Of a DNA stretch of 17,975 nt, positions 1 through 10,000 are shown piece after piece. The stretch lies in NCBI GenBank assembly GCA_002506745.1, contig DAYE01000017.1, positions 1 to 17,975 on the forward strand, in the 5' to 3' direction. Each line of letters starts with the position of its first letter. Within the stretch, counting starts at the first letter, position 1. Position numbers and translations under genes: made by a program. The notes beneath the pieces were generated by a model. That model was not told the DNA's origin, ran no database searches, and saw only the letters and a list, made by a program, of their open reading frames with translations. Source of the DNA: Euryarchaeota archaeon UBA33. GTDB lineage: Archaea > Thermoplasmatota > E2 > DHVEG-1.

Positions 1-69
1 TTTTTGAGAGGAGGAATAAAAACCTGAAATAGGAAGGGAAGCTGGTAGGGTTTAATCATATTATCCCTT

Positions 70-79
70 TAGTATATCT
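70..79 (+). promoter_or_regulatory. Candidate TATA box for the secreted protein
   Basis: TAGTATATCT lies about 80 bases before the ATG at 155 and would give a leader of roughly 50 bases. The rest of positions 1-154 shows no convincing gene. A GGAGG at 11-15 is not followed by a usable start. Confidence 0.3.
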
Positions 80-154
80 TCAAAATTCTGCCACTCCCAC
101 TCTCAAAACAATCAGAGGTAAAGAAATAATAAAATAAAATGGAGAAGGAAAAAA

Positions 155-2071
155 ATGGAAAGGAATAATTTGAGGAAGAAGGCTATTGTTTTTGCAATCG
201 TATCTGTGTTTATCTTGATAGCTTTAGCTCCGGCCATAAGCTCGACAGATAATACAAACGGCAATAACCAACAAAACATACTTAGAAACAATCAACCAAT
301 TTTGTCGCCAGGAGAAATAGAACTAAAACAGAAAGAACTGTATAGAAGTGTCGATCTTGTAAGAGGTTGGTACTGGAAACCGTCTTATCCAAATTACGCA
401 CCGAGTGGAATGCCTGATTTTGATGAGAAACAAGATCAATGGAAAGCAATAGAACCCGGTCCTGATGGAATCATCCAATCTCTCCCCGCTGGAGATGACA
501 TATTTAACCCAACAGAAAATTGTATAGCACCTGGGCTAGACTGTACCCTCCAAACAGTACCTGCCGGTGATGATGTTGCCGTCTGGGCGTTCTGCGGCCC
601 AGTTGCAGTAGCAAATTGTTTCTGGTGGTTCGACTCAAAATACGCGACCCCCACTGGAACACCAGGCGATGGAGAAGACAACTTTGCATTAGTTGCAGAT
701 TATGGTGCTGGAGATGACCATTCAAAAGCTAACGCACCACTTCTTATTCAGAACCTTGCAAAAGCGATGCAGACTACCAGCAAGGGAACTACCTATATTG
801 CAGACATGCAGAATGCAATTCACCAATGGTTTATTGACACGGGTCTTAACAATAAATTTGTAGAAAATACATACGACAAACCGACTTTTCAATTCATAGA
901 AAATGAGATTGAACGTAGCCAAGATGTTATTCTTCTAATTGGCTATTATAACCGAGCCAAAGTAGTTGATCAGCAACAAACTCAGTGGACCACATGGATA
1001 GATTTGCCACATATGACCGGCCATCTTCAAAGCTTTACTCCATCTGTAAATGTTCTAGATGCAGTGCAAGTTTTACTGTCTGGAAATTACCAAACACCAA
1101 CGACTGTTAAAGTCTGTATTTGGAATCAAATCCCAAACCCTGGTCTCAATCCTCTAGGAATCTCACAAATGACTATCATTCCAGGTGGGCCAACATGGTA
1201 CCAATTCCATTTTGATCCGTCGATATCTCTAACACCCGGTGCTGTGTATTACATATCGGTTGACGAGGTAGGTTCTTCTGTCTATAATATCCATTGGCAC
1301 TACTATACTCCGGATATATACGCTGGTGGAATGGCTTTTTTGGAAGCTCCGCCATGGGTGTTTACACCACAACCAGATAAGGACTTTGCGTTTAAGACCG
1401 AGTATTATAGTAATAATGGTGTCAGAGTCGGTGGACATTTTCTAACCTGCGCGGGGGTCAACTCACAGGATCTCAAGATAGCAGTAAGTGACCCATGCTG
1501 GGATATACAAAACCCCACTCAGGATTACACAAAACATAATGATCCACAATACGTATCACACGATATACACAATGTGACAATTGGTTGCCCATGTCCAAAT
1601 CTAGACTACAAATGGTGGCTACCAGACTTCCCAGCTGAATGTGATTACACCATAGTAGAACAAACGGTTGTCATATGTCCGGTTAATAACCCACCAAACA
1701 AACCAGTTAAACCATCAGGAACTAACTCCGGTAAGATTAATGTCGAATATACCTATACAACAAGTACAACTGATCCAGATGGGGATCAAGTATACTATAA
1801 TTGGAGTTGGGGAGATGGCACCTACAGCGGTTGGATAGGACCTAACGCTTCCGGTGCGACTGAGAGTATAAAACACAAATGGAGTGTAAAAGGATCATAT
1901 CAAATCAAAGTCAAAGCAAAGGATACCAATGGAGCTGAAAGCCCATGGTCTGACCCCCTGCCAATCCGCATGCCCACCTCGTACAATATACCGATGCTAT
2001 GGTTATGGGAAAGATTACTAGAGCGATTTCCACATGCATTTCCAATACTACGACTCTTAATGGGATACTAA
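155..2071 (+). CDS. Secreted C39-like papain-fold protein with PKD domain
   Basis: Likely an exported protein, possibly a peptidase. Residues 1-30 form a signal peptide: a basic start (RNNLRKK), then a hydrophobic run ending near APAISS. Around residue 147 is CGPVAVANCFWW, the Cys motif of C39-like papain folds. GGHFLTCAGVN (His428) and AVSDP (Asp446) match the His and Asp parts of that fold, so a Cys/His/Asp set can be proposed. Residues about 272-420 are a beta-rich segment lying between Cys and His, apparently an inserted binding domain. Residues about 513-608 are a PKD domain (DPDGD...YNWSWGDGT...). The last ~30 residues hold ERFPHAFPILRLLMGY, a possible sorting tail. A motif PGxDxxxQxxPAGDD occurs twice, 25 residues apart. 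The ATG at 155 has GGAG at 141-144. Export and the PKD domain are well supported; peptidase activity is inferred. Confidence 0.85.
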   Translation: MERNNLRKKAIVFAIVSVFILIALAPAISSTDNTNGNNQQNILRNNQPILSPGEIELKQKELYRSVDLVRGWYWKPSYPNYAPSGMPDFDEKQDQWKAIEPGPDGIIQSLPAGDDIFNPTENCIAPGLDCTLQTVPAGDDVAVWAFCGPVAVANCFWWFDSKYATPTGTPGDGEDNFALVADYGAGDDHSKANAPLLIQNLAKAMQTTSKGTTYIADMQNAIHQWFIDTGLNNKFVENTYDKPTFQFIENEIERSQDVILLIGYYNRAKVVDQQQTQWTTWIDLPHMTGHLQSFTPSVNVLDAVQVLLSGNYQTPTTVKVCIWNQIPNPGLNPLGISQMTIIPGGPTWYQFHFDPSISLTPGAVYYISVDEVGSSVYNIHWHYYTPDIYAGGMAFLEAPPWVFTPQPDKDFAFKTEYYSNNGVRVGGHFLTCAGVNSQDLKIAVSDPCWDIQNPTQDYTKHNDPQYVSHDIHNVTIGCPCPNLDYKWWLPDFPAECDYTIVEQTVVICPVNNPPNKPVKPSGTNSGKINVEYTYTTSTTDPDGDQVYYNWSWGDGTYSGWIGPNASGATESIKHKWSVKGSYQIKVKAKDTNGAESPWSDPLPIRMPTSYNIPMLWLWERLLERFPHAFPILRLLMGY

Positions 2072-2079
2072 ATCCCCCC

Positions 2080-2098
2080 TCTTTTTCTTTTCTTTTTA
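2080..2098 (+). terminator. T-rich archaeal terminator
   Basis: A pyrimidine run dominated by T (CTTTTTC then TTTTC then TTTTT) begins nine bases after the stop codon at 2069-2071. It has no stem, as expected for archaeal termination. Confidence 0.6.
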
Positions 2099-2146
2099 TA
2101 CCTGTCAACGATTAGCACAAAAAAACATTGAGTCTTAAAACCTGAG

Positions 2147-2645
2147 TTTCGCACTTACTGGACTTTTTCTAGATAAAGCAATCACTCGGGCGTTCTAACA
2201 ATCAATCGCAGGTAAAGAAAAATTTTTTGCACTTATCTCAATTAAAAAATTTCGCACTTCATGAAGCACTCGTTTTTACCGTGAAAAAGACTATGTTAGG
2301 AAGCTAATTATCAGCAATGAAAAGTTAGATACATCTATGATTAACAAGAGTGTAGGAACAGGGGAGAATAGGTGGTTCTATACTCATTATATTCTTAGCT
2401 CAGTTTGTAATCAGCATGCTCCGTTTTAAGCAAGAATCATTAGGTCGTATCTCAAAAAAATTAATCATGCAAAGTCTGAGCAATTTCGCACTTGCGATCA
2501 TTATTGATAAAAACGGGGTGAAAAGAGGTATGTTTCCCTATTTTTATTGGATCAATAACCTTATTTTCTATGAAAAGGACCTTTAATGAAGGGTTTTTCA
2601 ACCAATTTATTGGCTGAAAAAGAGCAAAAAGTGTGAAGTGCGAAA
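2147..2645. repeat. Dispersed 10-bp repeat TTTCGCACTT, four exact copies
   Basis: TTTCGCACTT occurs at 2147-2156, 2250-2259 and 2484-2493 on the plus strand, and as its complement AAGTGCGAAA at 2636-2645. A one-mismatch copy (TTTTGCACTT) lies at 2225-2234. The copies at 2249-2261 and 2634-2646 match over 13 bases (ATTTCGCACTTCA) in inverted orientation. Spacing is irregular (103, 234 and 152 bases), unlike a CRISPR. Binding sites for a regulator of the downstream dehydrogenase, or remains of a small element, are both possible. Confidence 0.75.
2594..2621. repeat. Inverted repeat, hairpin-forming
   Basis: TTTTTCAACCAAT (2594-2606) is mirrored by ATTGGCTGAAAAA (2609-2621), with one mismatch in 13 positions. 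Transcribed RNA could fold into a 12-bp stem with a TTTA loop. It lies about 190 bases before the first promoter-like element of the dehydrogenase gene and just before the inverted copy of the 10-bp repeat. Confidence 0.55.
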
Positions 2646-2719
2646 TAGGTCCTAATCAAGAAATTAACTATCAGCTGCGAAAGTCAGGCTTAAAACCGTG
2701 TTAATGCTTGACCGATGCG

Positions 2720-2730
2720 AGTATATAAAT
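2720..2730 (+). promoter_or_regulatory. Distal TATA-like element before gdhA
   Basis: AGTATATAAAT (2720-2730) is a good archaeal TATA match with a purine-rich stretch before it. It would start transcription near 2750 and give a leader of about 85 bases. Confidence 0.45.
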
Positions 2731-2770
2731 CAGTCATTTTTTCCCATTCTCCTATGTGAAGGCCGATTAA

Positions 2771-4174
<1,404 letters not shown>

Positions 4175-4182
4175 TAAAATCC

Positions 4183-4199
4183 TTTTTTCTTTTTTTTTA
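4183..4199 (+). terminator. T-rich terminator after gdhA
   Basis: A run of T broken by a single C and ending in TTTTTTTTA follows the TAA at 4172-4174 by nine bases. No stem precedes it. Confidence 0.65.
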
Positions 4200-4272
4200 T
4201 TAATTTCCTCTGCATATCGAGAAAAAAAATACCAATTCAGATCGTAGAGTAGAGAGATACAAAGGGTAATAA

Positions 4273-4812
4273 ATGAAGAAAAAACCGATAGTGATACGCA
4301 AGGGAACCAAAGAAGATCTGGAAGCATTCTTTGAATTATATTGGATATCATCCTTAGAACATACCCATTACAGTGGTATACTTGATAGCTTAAAACCAAA
4401 GGAAAAATGCCAGGAATACATCATCAACCGTCAACAAGAACTGATAAAAGATCCGAATCACTATTTTTTAGTAGCAGAAGATGAAAAGAACGTTATTGGA
4501 ATCATCACAGGTCATGTAGGAGAGCGAGACGAAGCACAGGTCTATAGGATAGAGCGCATGGGATTTATCGATGAGGTGTGTGTCCATCCTGAGTATCGAC
4601 ACAGTGGTATAGGAAATAAGCTCCTTGAAACATTGCTCAATCAGCTTTACACACAAGATGTTGATTTTATAGGAGTTGGTGTCGCATTTAAAAACCCAGC
4701 GTTTCATTTCTATAAATCCTACGGTTTTACACCAGAAGGAATGTGGCTTATCCAAAAAAAGAAATCTTTCAAGAAGAAAAACATGGGAAAAAATAAATTG
4801 GATTTAAAGTAA
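4273..4812 (+). CDS. GNAT family N-acetyltransferase
   Basis: Predicted to move an acetyl group from acetyl-CoA to an amine; the substrate is unknown. The core motif A is VDEVCVHPEYRHSGIGNKLL, with the pyrophosphate-binding loop R109-H-S-G-I-G114. The later strand and helix NPAFHFYKSYGF form motif B, ending in the family's typical Y-x-x-x-G-F. The length of 179 residues is normal for a one-domain GNAT. The C-terminus (KKKSFKKKNMGKNK) is a lysine-rich tail after the fold. The ATG follows a weak GGGT. The gene lies 98 bases after gdhA and converges with the small minus-strand gene at 4922. Targets such as ribosomal proteins, polyamines or antibiotics cannot be separated from sequence alone. Confidence 0.9.
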   Translation: MKKKPIVIRKGTKEDLEAFFELYWISSLEHTHYSGILDSLKPKEKCQEYIINRQQELIKDPNHYFLVAEDEKNVIGIITGHVGERDEAQVYRIERMGFIDEVCVHPEYRHSGIGNKLLETLLNQLYTQDVDFIGVGVAFKNPAFHFYKSYGFTPEGMWLIQKKKSFKKKNMGKNKLDLK

Positions 4813-4921
4813 TAGTATACATAACCGACATTGAGATTCTTTTTCCAATTGATATAAATAGTCAGAAGATCCAATTCTATTCCTAAAAATCCTTAGAGAT
4901 AATCAAAACTGAAAAAAGTAG

Positions 4922-5365
4922 CTACTCATGATAAAAGAGATGTTCAAAAAACTCTGCATTTTCGTGAGCTTCTTTGTAGCTCATAGCACGACTGATCATC
5001 AAATCAAGTTCAGCGTATTCATGTGCGAGAATTGATCGTCGTCGTTCAACGTCTACATAAACATTTTCCCGTATCCAAATCTCGTTTTCTGGTATTTTAT
5101 ATCGCATATGAACAGGGAGTTCATTTTGTGGAACGAGACCGTGGAGTGCTATATAATCACCCATTTCTTCATTACTTTTTACGACTATTTTGAAATATAA
5201 CCATGGTTCATGAGTCCAACAGGATTTGATAACTTCGAGATAATATATCTTTTCGTTCACCACTCTTTGTCGTTCTGGTGTAATATTTATAGGAGGCTGT
5301 TGTGATTTCGTGGATTTCTCGTTGTTTTCCTCTTTTTTTTTCTTTTCATCATACATATCAGTCAT
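4922..5365 (-). CDS. Unrecognised protein with HExxE-AH motif
   Basis: I do not recognise a named family. The first ~28 residues are Lys/Glu/Gln-rich and probably disordered. Residues about 32-90 look like alternating strands. The C-terminal half has a helical motif AHEYAELDLM (His115, Glu116, Glu119) followed 15 residues later by SYKEAHENAEFFEH (His134, Glu138). The spacing of His and Glu on two helices resembles a metal site, but HExxE is not the canonical zincin HExxH, so a metalloprotease role is only a guess. The frame ends TAG. The ATG at 5363-5365 has only a weak GGCGAG-like ribosome site. It is transcribed divergently from the second dehydrogenase across a 293-bp gap that holds an operator-like palindrome. 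Confidence 0.75.
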   Translation of the reverse strand: MTDMYDEKKKKEENNEKSTKSQQPPINITPERQRVVNEKIYYLEVIKSCWTHEPWLYFKIVVKSNEEMGDYIALHGLVPQNELPVHMRYKIPENEIWIRENVYVDVERRRSILAHEYAELDLMISRAMSYKEAHENAEFFEHLFYHE

Positions 5366-5424
5366 TTACGCTCGCCTAGGCCACTTAATGGAACTTTGTG
5401 ACATTTTAAGTTCCATATCGCAGA

Positions 5425-5434
5425 ACTTTTAAAG
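5425..5434 (-). promoter_or_regulatory. Candidate TATA box for the HExxE protein
   Basis: Read on the minus strand this is CTTTAAAAGT, about 60 bases before the start codon. It would give a leader near 38 bases. Confidence 0.35.
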
Positions 5435-5498
5435 ATATTTTATTGATATAATTCTACGTTTGTATTTAATTTTTATTATTTCTCCACATCCCGTTATC

Positions 5499-5520
5499 TG
5501 ATATCTGATAAGAGATATCA
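5499..5520. promoter_or_regulatory. Operator-like inverted repeat in divergent region
   Basis: TGATATCT (5499-5506), six spacer bases, then AGATATCA (5513-5520): a perfect 8-bp inverted repeat. A second, overlapping symmetry (TTATC...GATAA) spans 5494-5511. It lies between the divergent promoters of the HExxE protein and the second dehydrogenase, where a dimeric regulator would bind. Confidence 0.45.
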
Positions 5521-5608
5521 CTTACTAATTATATAAAAACATCTCACAAAAACGAAAATTACATACATCAGGTCAATTTGTTCTCCTTTTATTTCTTATT
5601 CCTAAATT

Positions 5609-5618
5609 ATTTATATAG
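5609..5618 (+). promoter_or_regulatory. TATA box of the second dehydrogenase cluster
   Basis: ATTTATATAG (5609-5618) is about 45 bases before the ATG at 5659 and predicts transcription from near 5640. The leader would include AGAGG (5644-5648), ten bases before the start. Confidence 0.55.
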
Positions 5619-5658
5619 GATTACAATACATGGTGGGCGAAGAAGAGGCGTATGAATT

Positions 5659-6999
5659 ATGCAAGTTAAACAAGAATTAAAACAGGAAAAAGGAACAACT
5701 GGAGTTTTTAGAAAAGAAAAAGAAGGTTTTAACCCGTTTAAAATGGCACAACAACAATTTGACCGGATTGCAGATCAACTTAACCTCGATGAACAAACGC
5801 GAGAGCTCTTACGAAATCCCCTCCGCGAATATAGTTTTTCAATCCCGATTCGCATGGACGATGGTACCATCAAGGTATTTCGAGGATTTCGTGTTCAACA
5901 TAATGATGCACGAGGACCTTGTAAGGGGGGAATCCGCTTCCACCCGCAAGAAACACAGGATACGGTTCGAGCACTCTCGATGTGGATGACCTGGAAATGT
6001 TCTGTCGCTGATATCCCCCTAGGTGGAGGAAAAGGTGGGATTATTTGTGATCCACATAATCTCTCAGAGCGTGAACAAGAGAAACTCTGCAGAGGATGGG
6101 TACGACAAATTGCCCGCGATATTGGACCAGTCCGCGATGTCCCTGCACCTGATGTGATGACAAGTGGACAACACATGCTGTGGATTATGGATGAGTACGA
6201 AACGATCATGGGCGGACAATATCCGGGTTTAATCACTGGAAAACCAGTCGAACTCGGTGGGTCACGTGGAAGAACAGAGGCAACAGGATATGGAATTATC
6301 TATATCCTTCGTGAACTTTTAAAAGAAATGAAAATGGATATTGCAAAAACTACAACATCCATCCAAGGATTTGGAAATGTCGCTCGTTATTCAGCGGAAT
6401 TACTTCTCCAATATGGAGGAACTGTTGTCTCAGTGTCTTGCTGGGATCAGGTAGAGAACCGCACGTATTCCTACTATAAAAAAACAGGGATCAAACTCGA
6501 TGAACTCATAAAAATCACCGATCGTTTTGGAACCATCGATAAAAAACAGGCGGAAAAACTCGGTTATGAAAATCGGCCAGGTGATGATTGGTTAACACAG
6601 GATGTAGATATTCTCATACCCGCTGCTCTTGAACACTCTATTACCGAAGAGAATGTAAACCAAATTAAACCGCGGGTAAAAATCGTAATCTGTGGTGCGA
6701 ATGGACCCGTGACACCTGAAGCAGAGGATTATCTTGAGAAAAAGGGTGTTATAGTCGTCCCTGATTTTCTTGCAAACGCTGGTGGCGTAGTCTGTAGTTA
6801 TTTCGAGCAGGTACAAAGTAACCAGAATTACTATTGGACAAAAGAGGAAGTCCTTGGGAAGCTTGACAATAAGATGACTGATGCATTTTATAAAGTGTGG
6901 GAGTTATCAAAACGGAAGAAAATACGGGTTAGTGACGCTGCGTATATGATTGCGATTTCCCGAGTCGCTGAAGCATGTAAAATGCGAGGCTGGGTGTAA
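5659..6999 (+). CDS. Glu/Leu/Phe/Val dehydrogenase family, glutamate type
   Basis: A second glutamate dehydrogenase, of a different subfamily from the one at 2837. Catalytic residues are intact: K89 (GPCKGGIRFHP), K113, K125 (PLGGGKGG) and D165 (DVPAPDVMT). The Ser of SYFEQVQ is kept, as in glutamate-specific enzymes. The cofactor fold has GFGNVA (237-242), but the end of the second strand reads VSVSCWDQ (Cys261-Trp-Asp) where GdhA has SDSSG. A long segment with ITDRFGTIDKKQ follows, so cofactor choice is unclear. At 446 residues it is slightly longer than typical archaeal enzymes because of a ~25-residue N-terminal extension. It is followed nine bases later by the receiver/ATP-grasp gene, so it is probably co-transcribed with it. 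The ATG at 5659 is chosen over the one at 5652, whose frame stops after five codons. Confidence 0.92.
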   Translation: MQVKQELKQEKGTTGVFRKEKEGFNPFKMAQQQFDRIADQLNLDEQTRELLRNPLREYSFSIPIRMDDGTIKVFRGFRVQHNDARGPCKGGIRFHPQETQDTVRALSMWMTWKCSVADIPLGGGKGGIICDPHNLSEREQEKLCRGWVRQIARDIGPVRDVPAPDVMTSGQHMLWIMDEYETIMGGQYPGLITGKPVELGGSRGRTEATGYGIIYILRELLKEMKMDIAKTTTSIQGFGNVARYSAELLLQYGGTVVSVSCWDQVENRTYSYYKKTGIKLDELIKITDRFGTIDKKQAEKLGYENRPGDDWLTQDVDILIPAALEHSITEENVNQIKPRVKIVICGANGPVTPEAEDYLEKKGVIVVPDFLANAGGVVCSYFEQVQSNQNYYWTKEEVLGKLDNKMTDAFYKVWELSKRKKIRVSDAAYMIAISRVAEACKMRGWV

Positions 7000-7008
7000 T
7001 CCGATCAT

Positions 7009-10000
7009 ATGAACATCCGGTTTAACGATAGAGAAAAAAAAATCATTAGTTGTATCGAAGGAATCACCGGTGTTACTCCCTCAATAGTCAAACAAAAGGA
7101 ACTTGAAAAAGAACAACACGATGAACCATATACTATCAAACAAATTCTCCTTCTTTCTTCTTCATATCATTTTTTCCAATTAGAGGAAGAAGGCAGATTG
7201 AATTCTTTATTCCAGGAATATTATTCAGCGCTTGGTCGTGAAACATCACCGCAGATAACACATGTTGAAAGCAAAGAGGAATGTTTGTCAATTCTGAAAA
7301 ATCAGCAGTTTGACCTCGTAATTGTTTTTGATAAGATCGATGATACTGATAATTTCGTCTTGGCAAAACAAATGAAATCATTAACCGATATTCCGATTGT
7401 CCTTTTAGGGAACAATTTAGCAGAACTTATAAAAATCGAAGAAAAAAACACTGAAAATATTTTTAGTAAAATATTGACATGGAATGGCGATGGAAAAATC
7501 ATTCTTACCATTATTCAACTCATAGAAGATTCTGTCAATATACAAAAAGACCCGGCTCTTGCATCTCATGGCCGATGTATATTATTAATCGAAGATTCGA
7601 TTCAATATTATTCCACCTATCTTCTTTTACTCTATGATGAGATCCATCACTTTCTTGAGAGTATCCTTTCTGATTCATTAAGTGAGGAACAGCGATTACT
7701 TCGCCTCAACAATCGACCAGTCCTGTTACATGCACAGGATTTTAAAACTGCAGAAAATCTCTATCAGATCAATAAGAGTATTATTGTTGGTGTAATCACT
7801 GACAATCAACTTGATAGTAGCTTAATTAAAGAGAAACAGGCTGGCGAAAAACTTGCCCAAATAATACAGAAGGAAAAACCAAATTTTCCGATCCTCATTC
7901 AATCTTCTGAACCTTTTAGTAAAGATATCTTATTAGGACCCCATCTTCGGTTTGTGTCAAAAAAGGATGCAACACTTGCATTAATCATTAAAGATTTTAT
8001 CAACGAATGTCTTGGTCCTAGAGAGATAGTCCTTAAAGATACAAATCAAAAAGAACTCTATCGAATTAAAAATATTAAGGATTTTGAGGATGCTGTGTTA
8101 TCAATTGATGAAGCCACTCTTGCCCATGCGACAAACCAACATCTGTTTTCTACCTGGATTCGTGTTCGGGGTGAAATTGAGCTTTCAGAAAAAATCCAGA
8201 AAGTTGAAAAAGAGATTAGAAAGGGCGCCGAGTTACGGAAACGACTTATCGATTTGTTAGAAGAATACAAATATGCTCAGACACAAACATCGGTGACTCC
8301 TTTTGAACGATCAAATCTTGCCTCCTATCTCGAAATCAGTCGCATCGGGAAAGGAGCACTTGGAGGAAAAGCACGAGGGCTATCATTTCTTGCAAAACTT
8401 GTTTCAAAATATATTTCAGATGACATGTTCCCAAATCTTCGGATAACAATACCTCGTACACTTGTTATCTCCACTGATATCTATGAATCATTTTTAGCAC
8501 AAAATTCATTACCAAACCAAGAACTTTTTGATCTCCCCGATGAGCGGATCGCTTTGAAATTCATGTCCGCTAGCCTTCCTGCGACCGTCCTTGGTGATCT
8601 CCGAGCGTTTATTCACAATTCACGAAAACCATTGGTGATACGTTCCTCAGGGGTACTTGAAGATTCGTTGTTACAATCCTTTGCTGGCATTTATGATTCC
8701 ATATTGTTACCAAATGAATCCTGGGAAACTGATTTCCGGTTCCAGGATGTCTGTAACGCAGTGAAATATGTATATGCTTCAACATTTTTTGAAAAAGCAC
8801 GAACATATATTAAATCAACGCCGAAAAATATTGGTGACGAAAAAATGGCGGTGATTATCCAAGAAGTCGTTGGACGCAAACATGAAACGTTTTTTTACCC
8901 AGCGATTTCAGGGGTGGCAAAATCCTATAACTATTATCCGTCAGGGGGTTGTAAACAAGAAGATGGAATCGTCTATCTTGCACTTGGGTTGGGAAAAGCC
9001 ATTGTTGATGGAGGCAGTACGTTTGGGTTTTGTCCCGAGAGCCCCACAGTTCCCTTATACGGGACCCCTAAGGATTTTATGAGATATTCGCAACGCAAGT
9101 TTTATGCGTTGAATCTGAAATCTGTTTATCGTATCGTTGAGAGAAACGAAGAAACATCCTATAGCATTCTTGGAATTGATGATGCTCGACGACATGGTAT
9201 GCTTGACAAGATAGCATCAACGTACGTGCGTCAAGATGATAGTCTCTACCCAGGGGTGTACGAAGAAGGATCACTCGTTATTGATTTCGGTCCAATCACC
9301 CAATACGATGTGATACCCTTGCCAAAAGTTTTGAAGTTATTGTTACGAATAAGTGAAATTACCTTAGGATATCCGGTTGAGATCGAATTCGCAGTAAATA
9401 TTGGGCAAACAGAATCTGAAAGAGCAGAATTGGTTATCTTGCAAATCCGTAGTATGGTCCCTCCAGGAAAAACAAGTGACATCGTTATAGGCGATTTCGA
9501 CGCCAAAACAGATATCTGTTATAGTGAAAACGCCCTAGGAAACGGAATTCTTGACACAATCCAGGATATCATCTATGTAAAATCATCCTTTAATATGTCA
9601 ACCTCAGCTCAAGTGGTAAACCAACTACGTTCTTTGAATTCGAAATTAATGGAAGAAAAAAAACCATATATGCTTATAGGGCCAGGGCGGTGGGGCTCTG
9701 CAGATCACTGGCTAGGAATCCCAGTGATTTGGAGTGATATAGCTGGTGTGAAAGTTATTATCGAGACACCTTTTAAAGAGCGGGCGATTGATCCATCGCA
9801 GGGATCACATTTCTTCCATGATCTTATCTCATCCCAGGTCGGATATTTGATAACAAAAGATGGAAAGGGAAACATTGATGCACAGTGGCTTGATTCCCTG
9901 CCTGTAATTGAAGATATGACAGATGTGAGACATGTACGAACACCCTTTGAGCTTGAGGTGAAAATAGACGGAAAACAAGGAAAAGCAGTCATACGGAAAA

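Noticed and set aside
1..154. A partial gene at the left edge suggested by GGAGG at 11-15
   Set aside because: No start codon follows at a usable distance and no long open frame is visible there.
2338..2430. A 30-residue small protein in the long gap
   Set aside because: No ribosome site, no recognisable sequence pattern, and such frames are expected by chance.
2147..2645. CRISPR array from the repeated 10-mer
   Set aside because: The unit is only 10 bases, spacing is irregular (103, 234, 152) and one copy is inverted. No cas genes are present.
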